Below, one piece after another: positions 46,011 to 55,592 of a stretch of 64,000 nucleotides of DNA. The notes below the pieces were generated by a model that had not been told where the DNA came from, did not search any database, and was given only the letters and a program-made list of their open reading frames with translations. Numbering within the stretch: position 1 is the stretch's first letter; every line of letters starts with the position of its first letter. Both the position numbers and the translations under genes were made by a program. Origin of the DNA: Gordonia soli NBRC 108243 (GTDB lineage Bacteria > Actinomycetota > Actinomycetes > Mycobacteriales > Mycobacteriaceae); the NCBI RefSeq assembly GCF_000334455.1, contig NZ_BANX01000015.1, forward strand, positions 1-64,000, written 5' to 3'.

Positions 46011-46077
46011 CTGCTCCCCGCCCGGGATCACCGGAAGGGGAGCAGCGGTGCTCTCCGGTCGCTGAGGTGGCGACCGG
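46011..46077. terminator. Two hairpins between the repeat array and pstB
   Basis: CTGCTCCCC/GGGGAGCAG (46011-46019, 46037-46045) and CCGGTCGC/GCGACCGG (46055-46062, 46070-46077) form two stems just after the pstB stop on the minus strand. The second probably terminates the pst operon. Confidence 0.6.
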
Positions 46078-46086
46078 TGGTCTGAG

Positions 46087-46863
46087 CTAGCCGAAGCGAC
46101 CCGAGATGTAGTCCTCGGTCTCCTTCTTCAGCGGGTTCGAGAACATGGTCTCGGTGTCGTTGATCTCCACCAGCTGGCCCGGCTGCCCGACGCCCTCGAG
46201 GTTGAAGAAGGCGGTCTGGTCGCTCACGCGAGCGGCCTGCTGCATGTTGTGGGTCACGATGACGATGGTGTACTCCTTCTTGAGTTCACCCATCAGGTCC
46301 TCGATCGCCAGCGTCGAGATCGGGTCGAGCGCCGAGCAGGGCTCGTCCATCAGCAGCACGTCCGGGGAGACCGCGATCGCTCGCGCGATGCACAGGCGCT
46401 GCTGCTGACCACCGGAGAGACCGCCGCCCGGCTTGTCGAGACGATCCTTGACCTCTTCCCAGAGGTTCGCACCGCGCAGGCTGCGCTCGGCGACCTCGTC
46501 GAGCTGCGAACGGCTGCGGACGCCCTGGAGCTTGAGGCCGGCGACCACGTTGTCACGGATCGACATGGTGGGGAACGGATTCGGACGCTGGAAGACCATC
46601 CCGATGGTCGAACGCACGCTCACCGGGTCGATGCCCTTGGCGTAGATGTCCTCACCGTCGAGCAACACCTTGCCCTGCGCGTAGGCACCCGGGGTGACCT
46701 CGTGCATGCGGTTCAGCGTGCGCAACACCGTGGACTTGCCGCAGCCCGACGGTCCGATGAAGGCGGTGATCGAGCGGGGCGAGACCTCGAGGGTGACGTC
46801 CTTGACCGCGTGGAAATCGCCGTAGTAGATGTTCAGGTCTTTGATGTCGAGGCGCTTGGCCAT
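46087..46863 (-). CDS. pstB: Phosphate ABC transporter ATP-binding protein
   Basis: A 258-residue ABC ATPase powering phosphate uptake. Walker [10 protein letters not shown], signature LSGGQQQRL, Walker [12 protein letters not shown] and switch His in VTHNMQQ are intact. [16 protein letters not shown] at the end is the PstB signature ending. It is the last gene of pstSCAB and corresponds to PhoT (Rv0820). Confidence 0.96.
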   Translation of the reverse strand: MAKRLDIKDLNIYYGDFHAVKDVTLEVSPRSITAFIGPSGCGKSTVLRTLNRMHEVTPGAYAQGKVLLDGEDIYAKGIDPVSVRSTIGMVFQRPNPFPTMSIRDNVVAGLKLQGVRSRSQLDEVAERSLRGANLWEEVKDRLDKPGGGLSGGQQQRLCIARAIAVSPDVLLMDEPCSALDPISTLAIEDLMGELKKEYTIVIVTHNMQQAARVSDQTAFFNLEGVGQPGQLVEINDTETMFSNPLKKETEDYISGRFG

Positions 46864-46914
46864 GAGATGTCCGTTTCGGTTGCGAGAAGAAGAAGTCGGT
46901 TCGGGTGCGCCGGG

Positions 46915-47817
46915 TCAGGAGGTCTTGGGCGCGAAGACCTTCGAGACCACCTTGGCGCCGAAGTAGATGATCGCGACGATGATCACCAGCGTCAGGGCGG
47001 CACCCCACACGTCGTCGAACGCGCTGGGACCGTTGTTGTACTGCTGCACCATCATCAGCGGCAGCGACTGCTGGTTGCCGTCGAAGGGATTCCAGTTGGT
47101 CGCCCTGGTCGCACCGACCAGGATCAGCACCGGGGCCGACTCACCCATGACGCGGGCGATGGCCAGCATGACGCCGGTGATGATGCCGGACAACGCGGTC
47201 GGCAGGACAACGCGCAGAATCGTCTTCCACTTCGGGATACCCAGGGCATAGGACGCCTCTCGGAGATCCTGCGGCACGATCTTCAACATCTCCTCGGTGG
47301 CCCGGACCACCAGCGGCACCATCAGCAGCACCAGCGCGATGGCGACAACGAAGCCCGAACGGGGCAGGCCCAGCGTGGTGCGCCACACCGCGTAGACGAA
47401 CAGCGCGGCCACGATCGAGGGCACACCCGACAGAATGTCCACCATGAAGGTGGTGACCCGGGCCAGCACCGACTTCTTGGTCGCGTACTCGACCAGGTAG
47501 ATGGCCACGAAGATGCCCAGCGGCACCGAGATCGCCGCGGCGAGCGCGGTCTGCATCAGCGTGCCGATGATCGCGTTGGCCGCACCGTTGAAGCGCTCCG
47601 CCCGGAACCACCAGTCGGGGTCCAGAATCGGCTCGATGCCGTTGGCCACCAGGGTGATGACCAACCAGAACAGCGGGACGAGCGCGATGAGCACGGCGAG
47701 GGTCACCAGGATGCCGGCCCCGTTGCTGGTCACCCGGCGACGAGCGCTGAGCGGGACGAAGCCCGATGGGCGGGTCTTGACCGGGTCGGTGCCCGGGTTC
47801 TCCACGGTCACGGACAT
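46915..47817 (-). CDS. pstA: Phosphate ABC transporter permease PstA
   Basis: A 300-residue permease with six membrane helices and the EAA-like loop EASYALGIPKWKTILRVVLPTALSGI, which contacts PstB. ATG 47817 lies 1 nt after the pstC stop. It forms the channel with PstC. Confidence 0.94.
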   Translation of the reverse strand: MSVTVENPGTDPVKTRPSGFVPLSARRRVTSNGAGILVTLAVLIALVPLFWLVITLVANGIEPILDPDWWFRAERFNGAANAIIGTLMQTALAAAISVPLGIFVAIYLVEYATKKSVLARVTTFMVDILSGVPSIVAALFVYAVWRTTLGLPRSGFVVAIALVLLMVPLVVRATEEMLKIVPQDLREASYALGIPKWKTILRVVLPTALSGIITGVMLAIARVMGESAPVLILVGATRATNWNPFDGNQQSLPLMMVQQYNNGPSAFDDVWGAALTLVIIVAIIYFGAKVVSKVFAPKTS

Positions 47818-47818
47818 G

Positions 47819-48850
47819 TCACTTCTTCTTTCCGGTGACGACCGCGCGGGCGGCGGCGTTGACGACGAAGGTCAGGACGAAGAGGGTCAGGCCGGCCGAG
47901 ATGTAGGCACCGGTCTTGGCGGGCGAGTCGAACTCGGCCGCGTTGTTGGCGATCTTCGTCGCGAAGGTCTCGCCGCTCTCCATCAGGTTGAAGTCGATGG
48001 GGCCGGCCGTCGAGATGATCAGCAGCAGCGCCATCGTCTCGCCGAGTGCGCGGCCGAGACCGAGCATCGACCCGCTGATGTAGCCGGAGAAGCCGAACGG
48101 CAGGACCGCCACGCGGACGACCTCCCACTTGGTGGCACCCAGGGCCAGTGCGGCCTCGCGATGCCCCTTGGGGGTCTGCACGAAGACCTCGCGGGTGACC
48201 GCGGTGATGATCGGCAGGATCATGACCGCCAGCACGATGCCACCGGTGAGCAGTGTGCCGCCGGTCGACATGTTGGCGACCTGCGTCGGCTGCTGGAAGA
48301 ACGGCAGGAACGACAGGTTGCCGACCAGCCAGTTGTTGAGCGGGACCAGCGCCGGTCCGAGGACCAGGATGCCCCAGAGGCCGTAGACGATCGAGGGCAC
48401 CGCGGCCAGCAGGTCGACGGTGTAGGTGATCGGGCCGACGAGGCGCTTGGGCGCGTACTCGGTCAGGAAGATCGAGATGCCCAACGCGATCGGCATGGCC
48501 AGGAGCAGCGCGATCACCGCGACGATGACCGTCGCATAGAAGAGCTGCGGGATACCGAAGCGCAGTTCGGTACCGGTCGTGATCCACTCACCCTGGTAGG
48601 TGAAGAAGTTCGCGGAGTTGTCGATGAGCGACGGCACTGCCTGCGCGAGCAGGAACAGCGCGATCAGCCCGATGATGATGGAGACGAGGAATCCCGAGCC
48701 GACCGAGAGGCTGCGGAAGATCTGGTCACCGAGTCGGCTGCTGGTACCCGAACGCAGTCCCTCGGTGTCGCCCTCCGATGTCGAGGGGGGTCCTGGCAAC
48801 GTGGGATCACCCTGGGGTGAGTCGCCCTGCTGCTCACTGAGAGAGGTCAT
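47819..48850 (-). CDS. pstC: Phosphate ABC transporter permease PstC
   Basis: A protein of about 343 residues with six membrane helices after a 55-residue hydrophilic N terminus rich in Ser, Gly and Pro. The coupling loop is EAALALGATKWEVVRVAVLPFGFSGYI. ATG 48850 has GAAGGA close upstream; ATG 48877 would add nine residues. Confidence 0.92.
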   Translation of the reverse strand: MTSLSEQQGDSPQGDPTLPGPPSTSEGDTEGLRSGTSSRLGDQIFRSLSVGSGFLVSIIIGLIALFLLAQAVPSLIDNSANFFTYQGEWITTGTELRFGIPQLFYATVIVAVIALLLAMPIALGISIFLTEYAPKRLVGPITYTVDLLAAVPSIVYGLWGILVLGPALVPLNNWLVGNLSFLPFFQQPTQVANMSTGGTLLTGGIVLAVMILPIITAVTREVFVQTPKGHREAALALGATKWEVVRVAVLPFGFSGYISGSMLGLGRALGETMALLLIISTAGPIDFNLMESGETFATKIANNAAEFDSPAKTGAYISAGLTLFVLTFVVNAAARAVVTGKKK

Positions 48851-48973
48851 GCGTCCTTCTGGTTCGGCTCTGGTCATCCGGCTTCCCGCGTTCGATGGAG
48901 TTCAGTGTGTCAACCGATGCCGCGGGGCCGCAAAATCTCGGCGGCCCCGCGGCGGGGATCTCGGTCGGTACTA

Positions 48974-50059
48974 CTAGCTGTTCTGTCCGCCGGATGCCTG
49001 ACCCAGGGAGTCGATGCTGCCCTGCAGGGTGGTCTTGAAGGCCTGCGGCAGTGCGACGTAGCCGATCTCGGAGAGACCGTCCTGGCCCTTGTTCAGGATC
49101 TCGGTGAACGCCGACTTGATGGTGTCGCTGGTGGCCTGGTCGGCGTAACCGGCCGAGCACACGATCGAGTACGGGGTCAGCAGCAGCGGGTAGGAGCCGG
49201 CCTCCTTGGAGGCGTACAGGGCGTCGGTGTCGACGACCAGGTCCTTGCTGCCCGGGGTCTTGAACTTGACGGCGTCGAGCGCCTTACCGGCGGTCTCGTT
49301 GGTGAGCTGGACCGGTCCGGCACCGAAGTCGATGCCCGCGACACCGAGGTCGTTCTCGGTGGCGAAGCCCCACTCGACGTAGCTGATCGCGCCCGGGGTC
49401 TTCTTCACGGTGTCGCCGACGCCGGTCGACTTGGCCGCTCCGGAACCGCCCTGTCCCTTGAACTCCTTGCTGTGCTCGTACGGCCACGCCTGCGGGGCCG
49501 ACGCCTGCAGGAAGCGCTGGAAGTTGTCGGTGGTGCCCGAGCTGTCGCTGCGGTGGACCGGGACGATGGCGGTGCTCGGCAGGTTGACGCCCGGGTTCAG
49601 GGCGGCGATGGCCGGGTCGTTCCAGGTCTTGATCTTCGAGTCGAAGATCCCGGCCAGGACGGTCGGGTTCAGGTTGAGCTTGTCGACGCCCTCGACGTTG
49701 TAGGCGACGGCGACCGGTCCGGCGACGAGGGGCAGGTGCCATGCGTCGTTGCCGCTGCAGCGCTCCTTGGCCTGGGCGATCTCCTCGCCCTTCAGAGCCG
49801 AGTCCGATCCGGCGAAGTCGACGTCACCGGCGATGAACTTCTTGATGCCGTCGCCCGAGCCGCTACCGGTGTAGTCGAGCACGATGTCGCCGTTGTCGGT
49901 GAGCACCTGGCTGAAGTGCTCCATGGCCTTCTGCTGCGCGGTCGATCCCTCGCCGCTGATCGACTGGCTCTCGCCGCCCCCGCCGCTGCACGCGCTGACC
50001 AGTGCAACCGCCGCAATGGTCGACACTGCCGCCATCGCACCGTTCCGATTGATTTTCAC
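48974..50059 (-). CDS. pstS: Phosphate-binding lipoprotein PstS
   Basis: A protein of about 361 residues. The lipoprotein signal ends at LVSAC, so the mature protein is anchored by its N-terminal Cys. The phosphate-binding segments GEGSTAQQKAM, DFAGSDSAL and HRSDSSGTTDNFQ are clear. GTG 50059 gives a typical short signal; ATG 50086 adds nine residues. It captures phosphate for PstCAB. A PHO box lies about 90 nt upstream. Confidence 0.93.
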   Translation of the reverse strand: MKINRNGAMAAVSTIAAVALVSACSGGGGESQSISGEGSTAQQKAMEHFSQVLTDNGDIVLDYTGSGSGDGIKKFIAGDVDFAGSDSALKGEEIAQAKERCSGNDAWHLPLVAGPVAVAYNVEGVDKLNLNPTVLAGIFDSKIKTWNDPAIAALNPGVNLPSTAIVPVHRSDSSGTTDNFQRFLQASAPQAWPYEHSKEFKGQGGSGAAKSTGVGDTVKKTPGAISYVEWGFATENDLGVAGIDFGAGPVQLTNETAGKALDAVKFKTPGSKDLVVDTDALYASKEAGSYPLLLTPYSIVCSAGYADQATSDTIKSAFTEILNKGQDGLSEIGYVALPQAFKTTLQGSIDSLGQASGGQNS

Positions 50060-50148
50060 AGCTGGAATGCCTTTCGCTTGGTTCATCGACTCCGCTGGAG
50101 TGTCCGGTTTGAAGCTAGGGGTGGGTGGTGGACGGTCCCTCTACGCAA

Positions 50149-50166
50149 GATGAACGAAAGGTGAAT
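50149..50166 (-). promoter_or_regulatory. PHO box upstream of pstS
   Basis: On the minus strand ATTCACC and GTTCATC are separated by 4 nt, an 11-bp direct repeat like PhoP/RegX3 sites. A TAGCTT -10 candidate lies about 32 nt downstream (50112-50117). Confidence 0.68.
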
Positions 50167-50278
50167 TGCACACGGAGACCAGCAGCGGAAAATGCGTGGT
50201 CATGGACACATTGTCGGTTGTGTCACACGGTGCCAGAAATCGTCGGAGGGAGATCCCCGTACCGACGTGCGGCCGTCG

Positions 50279-51184
50279 TCAGCCGTAGGCGACGTCGATG
50301 GCGTACCGGGTGAACCCGAGACGCTCGTAGGTGGCGAGCGCAGCGGTGTTGTCGCCCTCCACGTAGAGGTTCACCTCGTCGAGGCCGCGGTCGGCGAGGT
50401 ACCGCACGCCGGCGAGGGTGAGCAGACGCCCGAGACCGCGTCCCTGTGCGGCCGGATCGACCCCGACGATGTAGACCTCGCCGAGGTGATCGTCGTGGAC
50501 CTTGGTCCAGTGGAAACCGAGCACCTTCTGCGGATCGGCGTCGTCGACGACCAGGAACAACCCTCCCGGATCGAACCAGTCGGAACCGACGCGGTCGTCG
50601 ATCTCGGACTGCGTCCACCCGCCCTGCTCGGGGTGCCATGCGAACGCGGCGTTGTTGACGCGCAGGATCTCCGCGTCGTCGGCCGACCCGGTGTACGTGC
50701 GCAACGTCACCCCGGCGCCGACGGCCAGATCGGGCAGCGGGGCGTCGGCACCCAGGGGCCGACGCAGTTGGAGCAGCTCACGCCGCCGCTCGAGGCCCAG
50801 CGCCGCGGCGAGGGCCTGCGCTCCCGGTAGATCGCCATGCGCCCAGGCCCGGGCGGAATCACCGGGCAGAGATGCGGCAGCGCCGAACGCGGCGCGCAGC
50901 AATGCCGCTCCCCGACCCTCACGTCGGCGCTCGGGATCGACGACGGCCTCGATCATCGCCGGCTCACCCTCCCGGCCGGGCAGGATGTTGGCGTAGGCAC
51001 CCGTCGCGAGGACATGCACCGCGCCCGGATGACGACCGTCGATCGCGAGGACGGATTGCTCCGACAACGGGGCGACGCCATCTGCGGCGGTCGCAGCGGT
51101 GACCAGCCGGTGGGCTTCGGAAGCGGCGTCGGGGGTCGGCTCCGCGGTGACGATCGGATCGTCAGCTCCGGTTGGCGCTGGCAC
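50279..51184 (-). CDS. mshD: Mycothiol synthase (acetyl-CoA:Cys-GlcN-Ins acetyltransferase)
   Basis: A 301-residue protein with two tandem GNAT domains that completes mycothiol, the main actinobacterial thiol, by acetylating its cysteine. The acetyl-CoA loops are [10 protein letters not shown] in the N domain and [12 protein letters not shown] in the C domain; [17 protein letters not shown] is typical. The GTG at 51184 has GAGGAG upstream and lies 23 nt inside the glnR-like gene. The position next to glnR matches Rv0819. Confidence 0.92.
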   Translation of the reverse strand: MPAPTGADDPIVTAEPTPDAASEAHRLVTAATAADGVAPLSEQSVLAIDGRHPGAVHVLATGAYANILPGREGEPAMIEAVVDPERRREGRGAALLRAAFGAAASLPGDSARAWAHGDLPGAQALAAALGLERRRELLQLRRPLGADAPLPDLAVGAGVTLRTYTGSADDAEILRVNNAAFAWHPEQGGWTQSEIDDRVGSDWFDPGGLFLVVDDADPQKVLGFHWTKVHDDHLGEVYIVGVDPAAQGRGLGRLLTLAGVRYLADRGLDEVNLYVEGDNTAALATYERLGFTRYAIDVAYG

Positions 51185-52016
51185 TGAACTCCTCGTCGAT
51201 ACTCGGGTCACTCGGCGTGGTCGTGTTCGGCGGCCGGGTCCGGCTGCCGGCGATCTGCTCACGGGTGGTGGGCAGGGAGTCCGGATCGTCGATGTCGCCG
51301 TCGTCGAAGTCGTCCTCGATCGGGGTCTCGACGCCACCGGATCGTCCTCGGCTGGGTCGTACCGCCTTGTAGCCGACGTTGCGGACGGTCCCGATGAGGG
51401 ACTCGTGCTCACTGCCCAGTTTGGCGCGCAGGCGCCGGACGTGGACGTCGACGGTGCGCGTACCGCCGAAGAAGTCGTAGCCCCAGACCTCCTGCAGCAA
51501 CTGGGCACGGGTGAACACCCGACCGGCGTTCTGCGCCAGGTACTTCAGCAGCTCGAACTCCTTGTAGGTGAGGTCGAGTGGACGGCCGCGCAGCCGTGCG
51601 GTGTAGGTGCCCTCGTCGATGACCAGTTCGCCGAGCGTCACCTTGCCGGAGGACTCCTCGGTGGTCAGTCCGCTGGTACGAACCACGAGCAGACGTAGGC
51701 GGGCGTCCAGTTCGGCGGGTCCGGTCGCCGGGAGCAGGAACTCGTCGATACCCCAGTCGGCGTTCACCGCGACCAGGCCGCCCTCGGTGAGCACCGCTGC
51801 GACCGGCACAGACGATCCCGTGCTGCCGAGCAGTCGGCAGAGTCCGCGCGCGGCGGCGAGGTCGGTGCGTGCGTCGACGATGGCGACGTCGGCGTTGCCG
51901 GCCTCCATCAGCGATGACACCTCGGTCGGTGCGACGCGGACGGTGTGCGCCAGCAGGCTCAGGGACGGCAGGACGGATTCCGGGTCGGGATCGGCCGTCA
52001 ACAGCAAGAGATCCAC
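51162..52016 (-). CDS. glnR: OmpR-type response regulator, GlnR-like
   Basis: A 284-residue regulator. The receiver domain keeps one Asp (VAIVDARTD) but lacks the usual acidic cluster at its N terminus, as in orphan GlnR regulators. The DNA-binding domain is well conserved ([51 protein letters not shown]). The C-terminal 45 residues are an acidic Ser/Thr/Pro tail. GTG 52016 has GGAG upstream. GlnR controls nitrogen assimilation genes. It corresponds to Rv0818. Confidence 0.88.
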   Translation of the reverse strand: MDLLLLTADPDPESVLPSLSLLAHTVRVAPTEVSSLMEAGNADVAIVDARTDLAAARGLCRLLGSTGSSVPVAAVLTEGGLVAVNADWGIDEFLLPATGPAELDARLRLLVVRTSGLTTEESSGKVTLGELVIDEGTYTARLRGRPLDLTYKEFELLKYLAQNAGRVFTRAQLLQEVWGYDFFGGTRTVDVHVRRLRAKLGSEHESLIGTVRNVGYKAVRPSRGRSGGVETPIEDDFDDGDIDDPDSLPTTREQIAGSRTRPPNTTTPSDPSIDEEFSASANRS

Positions 52017-52182
52017 ACGCCACTCCGATCTCGTCGTCCACGCCCGTCCCCGGTCGTCGCCCGCTGCGGGTCGACCTCCGACCGGACGGGCTCGTCCTCG
52101 CGCCGACACCTCGTCGGTCTCTCTCGGCAGCGACCGGGATGGTCGTGCCACCGTGCACGCGATAGGTGACAGAATAGCGCCA

Positions 52183-53109
52183 ATGTCGCGTTTCGCTCGT
52201 TCGCAGGCACCCGGGGAGCCGGAGCGATCGACCATTCCACCGGGGCGCGGCCGCTCCCCGATCGGGCGACGGATCGTGGTCGTCGCCGTGCTCGCGGTCG
52301 TGGTCGCCGTCTTGGCGGCCGTTCTCACCGACACCGTCGGGGCGATCGTCGGCGAGCAGCGCTTCGCCCACGCACTGCTCGCGTCCCCCCGGGTCACCTT
52401 CGAGCCCGAGGTGACGCTGAGCGGCTCGCCCTATCTGCGTGCCGCAGCCTCGGGGCGATTCGACGGAGCGGTGATCACCGCCCGCGCCGTGTCGGTGCCG
52501 GGCTGCGCCGACCGCGGCGGATGCCGGGCTGAGCTCGGAGCCACCCTCGGCCCCCTCGACGTCCCCGACGGTTGGCACATCCGACCGTCCGACACCCTGC
52601 GCGCGCAATCGGTGGACGCCTACACACGACTGGACACCATCGCGCTCGGACGGATGCTGGGCATCCTCGACCTAACCGTGAACACTCCCGCGCCGACCGA
52701 CCGAGCCGGTGGCGGCGGTCCCGGCGACGGACTGTTGAGCCGTACGTCGGGGGTGCTGCTGACCGGCACGGTCGCTCTCCCGCCGGCAGCAGGCCGCGAT
52801 CCCGCCGACCCGCCGTCGGCGTCGGCGTATGTCGGGCGCAAGGCTCGGGTGAGCGTGAGCGTCGACCTGTCCGTGCGCGACGGTCGACTCCATCTGCAGG
52901 CGACCGACTTCTACGACGGCCCGGAGGAGCACTCGCCGACCACCGTCCCCGACACCGAGCGGGCCGCTGTGCTGGCCGCATTCAGCGGGACCCTGCCGCC
53001 GCTCCCCCTGCCGTGGTCTCTCACCGCGACCGAGGCACACAGCGAGGGCAGCGACATCCTGTTGGCCACCTCGGTCGGCGCCCGCGACATACGGCCTGAC
53101 CAGTTCTGA
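52183..53109 (+). CDS. lmeA: LmeA-like DUF2993 protein (lipomannan elongation factor type)
   Basis: A 308-residue protein with a basic, proline-rich N terminus, one membrane/signal segment ([18 protein letters not shown], about 30-48) and a DUF2993 domain shaped for lipid binding ([19 protein letters not shown] is characteristic). In mycobacteria the Rv0817c orthologue LmeA is a membrane-associated protein needed for lipomannan elongation. It is divergent from glnR across 166 nt, as in M. tuberculosis. A Gly-rich insertion near 185 is unusual. Confidence 0.82.
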   Translation: MSRFARSQAPGEPERSTIPPGRGRSPIGRRIVVVAVLAVVVAVLAAVLTDTVGAIVGEQRFAHALLASPRVTFEPEVTLSGSPYLRAAASGRFDGAVITARAVSVPGCADRGGCRAELGATLGPLDVPDGWHIRPSDTLRAQSVDAYTRLDTIALGRMLGILDLTVNTPAPTDRAGGGGPGDGLLSRTSGVLLTGTVALPPAAGRDPADPPSASAYVGRKARVSVSVDLSVRDGRLHLQATDFYDGPEEHSPTTVPDTERAAVLAAFSGTLPPLPLPWSLTATEAHSEGSDILLATSVGARDIRPDQF

Positions 53110-53185
53110 TCGACACCCCACACCCCGACGTCCGGGTTGCGATCACGGCGTCGGACAGGCTTGCCGGACCCGATCGGTGCTGCTG

Positions 53186-53191
53186 TACCCT
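53186..53191 (+). promoter_or_regulatory. -10 element of the polycysteine leader transcript
   Basis: TACCCT ends 7 nt before the ATG of the leader ORF and no ribosome binding site intervenes, the pattern of a leaderless start. Confidence 0.55.
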
Positions 53192-53198
53192 CGTGGGC

Positions 53199-53279
53199 AT
53201 GCAACTGCGCCGTGAGTTGATGCTCACCCGCCGTCGGGCGATCGACTTCTGTCGTCTCGCCAACTGTTGCTGTCTGTAG
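53199..53279 (+). CDS. Leaderless polycysteine leader ORF (cysteine-responsive attenuator)
   Basis: A 26-codon ORF starting MQLRRELML and ending NCCCL before TAG, with an earlier Cys at codon 18. It lies 220 nt upstream of the thiosulfate sulfurtransferase gene. In mycobacteria leaderless small ORFs with a C-terminal cysteine run upstream of the orthologous sulfur operon act as cysteine-sensing attenuators: charged Cys-tRNA shortage stalls ribosomes on the Cys codons and lets the operon be expressed. The homology by position and content is strong. Confidence 0.8.
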   Translation: MQLRRELMLTRRRAIDFCRLANCCCL

Positions 53280-53498
53280 TCCGGTGCGGCGTCGCCGCGT
53301 CCTGTCCGGGACCGGCACCCACGTCCACCGTCTTCGATGACGGCCGGTGCAGATCACTGCATTACTCCTGACTCCCGTCGGCGCAGCCGATGTGTGGCGG
53401 TCGTTCATCACCCGCGAGGCGGTCGGCCTGCGCTTGCGTCGCCGCCCTCCTCACCTCACCACTCACATCAGAAATCCATTCTGGGAGGGATCACCACC

Positions 53499-54338
53499 AT
53501 GGCTCGTTCCGACGTCCTGGTCAGCGCCGACTGGGCTGAGCAGAACCTCACAACCGACAACGTCGTCTTCGTCGAGGTCGACGAGGACACCACCGCATAC
53601 GACGGTGGCCACATCGAGGGCGCGATCAAGTTCGACTGGAAGAACGACCTGCAGGACTCGGTCCGCCGCGACTTCCTGAACCAGGAGCAGTTCTCGAAGC
53701 TGTTGTCCGACAACGGCATCGGCAACGACACCACCGTCATCCTGTACGGCGGCAACAACAACTGGTTCGCGGCCTACGCCTACTGGTACTTCAAGCTCTA
53801 CGGCCACCAGGACGTGAAGCTGCTCGACGGCGGTCGCAAGAAGTGGGAGCTCGACGGTCGTCCGCTGAGCACCGACTCGGTCACCCGCGAGCCGGCCACC
53901 TACGTCGCCAAGGACCCCGACAACTCGATCCGCGCCTTCCGCGACGAGGTCGTCGACGCCATCGGCAACAAGAACCTGCTCGACATCCGGTCGCCTGACG
54001 AGTACGCGGGCAAGATCCTCGCGCCGGCCCACCTCCCGCAGGAGCAGAGCCAGCGTCCGGGTCACATCCCCGGCGCCGTCAACGTGCCGTGGAGCAAGGC
54101 CGCCAACGAGGACGGCACCTTCAAGTCGGACGAAGAGCTCAAGGAGCTCTACGACGGCGTCGGCATCGACCCGTCCAAGGGCACCATCGCGTACTGCCGA
54201 ATCGGCGAGCGCTCGTCGCACAGCTGGTTCGCGCTGACCCAGCTGCTCGACTACCAGAACGTCAAGAACTACGACGGCAGCTGGACCGAGTACGGTTCGC
54301 TGGTCGGTGTGCCGATCGAACTCGGAGAAGGAAAGTAA
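53499..54338 (+). CDS. cysA: Thiosulfate sulfurtransferase (two-domain rhodanese)
   Basis: A 279-residue rhodanese with two homologous domains. The inactive N domain opens DVLVSADWAEQNL; the active C domain has the Cys loop YCRIGERSSHSW near residue 230, where Cys carries the persulfide. It transfers sulfane sulfur from thiosulfate to cyanide or thiols. ATG 53499 follows GGGAGGG. It corresponds to CysA2/CysA3 (Rv0815c) and forms an operon with sseC 5 nt downstream. Confidence 0.93.
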   Translation: MARSDVLVSADWAEQNLTTDNVVFVEVDEDTTAYDGGHIEGAIKFDWKNDLQDSVRRDFLNQEQFSKLLSDNGIGNDTTVILYGGNNNWFAAYAYWYFKLYGHQDVKLLDGGRKKWELDGRPLSTDSVTREPATYVAKDPDNSIRAFRDEVVDAIGNKNLLDIRSPDEYAGKILAPAHLPQEQSQRPGHIPGAVNVPWSKAANEDGTFKSDEELKELYDGVGIDPSKGTIAYCRIGERSSHSWFALTQLLDYQNVKNYDGSWTEYGSLVGVPIELGEGK

Positions 54339-54343
54339 GTCAT

Positions 54344-54649
54344 ATGTGCTCTGCCCCCAAGCAAGGTCAGAAGCTGCCCGCGGGTGTCGACGTCGAGAAG
54401 GAGACCGTGATCACCGGCCAGGTGACCGATTCCTCGGGCGCCCCGGTCGCGGGAGCCTTCGTCCGACTGCTCGACTCGACCGGTGAGTTCACCGCCGAGG
54501 TCGTGGCCAGTGCGACCGGAGACTTCCGGTTCTTCGCCGCACCCGGCACGTGGACCGTCCGCGCGTTGAGCGCCGTCGGCAACGGCGACGTGACCGTGAA
54601 CCCCGATGGTCCGGGTGTCCACGAGCACGTCGTCACCGTGGCCAAGTAG
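54344..54649 (+). CDS. sseC: SseC-like DUF1416 protein
   Basis: A 101-residue protein beginning MCSAPKQGQ, with a carboxypeptidase-regulatory-like beta fold (ITGQVTDSSGAPVAGAFVRL). It is always found beside the rhodanese gene in mycobacteria (Rv0814c) and is thought to serve sulfur metabolism. It starts 5 nt after the sulfurtransferase gene, so translation is coupled. Confidence 0.9.
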   Translation: MCSAPKQGQKLPAGVDVEKETVITGQVTDSSGAPVAGAFVRLLDSTGEFTAEVVASATGDFRFFAAPGTWTVRALSAVGNGDVTVNPDGPGVHEHVVTVAK

Positions 54650-54681
54650 GCCCGTCCGCCATACGGCGGGACGCCATCGAG

Positions 54682-54738
54682 ACCGCCCACCGGTGGTCGT
54701 GTCGGGGATCTCCCGATTCGACCCCGGTGGGCGGTTTT
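54682..54738 (+). terminator. Terminator of the sulfurtransferase operon
   Basis: A 12-bp stem (ACCGCCCACCGG with CCGGTGGGCGGT, 54682-54693 and 54724-54735) with a 30-nt loop, followed by TTT. Confidence 0.75.
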
Positions 54739-54770
54739 CGTCGTCCGGCACCCCTGGGTAAACTGCGGGT

Positions 54771-54869
54771 GTGGTCATCTTCTTCGAGATCCTGCTGATC
54801 GCCGCCGCGGTGTTGATCACCTGGTTCGGCATCTACGTGCTCTACCGTCTCGTCACCGACGAGTCGTGA
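54771..54869 (+). CDS. 32-residue single-pass membrane peptide
   Basis: A short ORF starting at GTG 54771: almost entirely one membrane helix ([20 protein letters not shown]) with the tail [15 protein letters not shown] (54759-54764) ends 6 nt before the start, pointing to leaderless translation. Its stop overlaps the start of the nitrobindin gene (GTGA), so it may be a small membrane protein or simply a leader ensuring translation of the next gene. Confidence 0.6.
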   Translation: MVIFFEILLIAAAVLITWFGIYVLYRLVTDES

Positions 54870-55576
54870 CCGACGCGCCTGAGCCCACACCGGACGAACC
54901 GGCCGCAGACAACTCTGCCGCGGGCGATCCCGACGCGGACCAGGCCGTTGCGCCTGCCCGGCACCGATCCGGCGACGAGGCGATCAATCAGGCGGCCGAG
55001 CGTGCCCGCGAGACCGCGGACCGCAACCTCCCCGTGTGGGGTGAGCTGCCGCTCCCACCGGACACCGCCAATCTCCGCCAGGGCGCCGATCTGCATCCGG
55101 GACTGCTCGCGCTGCTCCCGATGGTCGGCGTGTGGCGCGGTGAGGGCGAGGGCAACGACCCCGACTCAGGTGAGGACTACCACTTCGCGCAGCAGATCAT
55201 CATCAGCCACGACGGTCAGAACTTCCTGAACTGGCAGTCCCGTTCGTGGGTCATCGACGCCGACGGCGGCTTCGTCCGGCCCGACCTCCGCGAGAGCGGC
55301 TTCTGGCGGATCGGCGACGACGACACCATCGAACTCCTCCTGGCCCACGCCGAGGGATCGATCGAACTCTTCTACGGTCAGCCGCGCAACCAGACGTCCT
55401 GGGAACTCGCGACCGACGTCGTCATCCGGGCGCAGTCCGGCCACCGGACCGGTGGGGCGAAGCGCCTCTACGGTCTCGTCGAGGACGGCGACCTGGCCTA
55501 CGTGGAGGAGCGGGTCGACGCCGACGGCGATCTCACGCCGAGGCTGTCGGCAAAGCTGCGTCGTTACGCGGGCTGA
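54866..55576 (+). CDS. Nitrobindin-like heme-binding beta-barrel protein
   Basis: A 236-residue protein. The first 65 residues are acidic and disordered; then comes the nitrobindin/THAP4-like barrel with the GVWRGEGEG motif near 90 and [17 protein letters not shown] in the C-terminal part. Such proteins bind ferric heme and detoxify peroxynitrite. It corresponds to Rv0813c. The GTG start overlaps the preceding small ORF by 4 nt. Confidence 0.87.
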   Translation: MTDAPEPTPDEPAADNSAAGDPDADQAVAPARHRSGDEAINQAAERARETADRNLPVWGELPLPPDTANLRQGADLHPGLLALLPMVGVWRGEGEGNDPDSGEDYHFAQQIIISHDGQNFLNWQSRSWVIDADGGFVRPDLRESGFWRIGDDDTIELLLAHAEGSIELFYGQPRNQTSWELATDVVIRAQSGHRTGGAKRLYGLVEDGDLAYVEERVDADGDLTPRLSAKLRRYAG

Positions 55577-55592
55577 GCCACTCGCACACGAT

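Noticed and set aside
45571..46011. A minus-strand open frame of 146 codons with repeated heptapeptides (SIVRPET-like)
   Set aside because: The frame is a product of the 21-bp repeat array, whose unit is a multiple of three and so stays open. It runs through the phoU terminator and the small membrane-protein gene, and it has no ribosome binding site or homologue I recognise.
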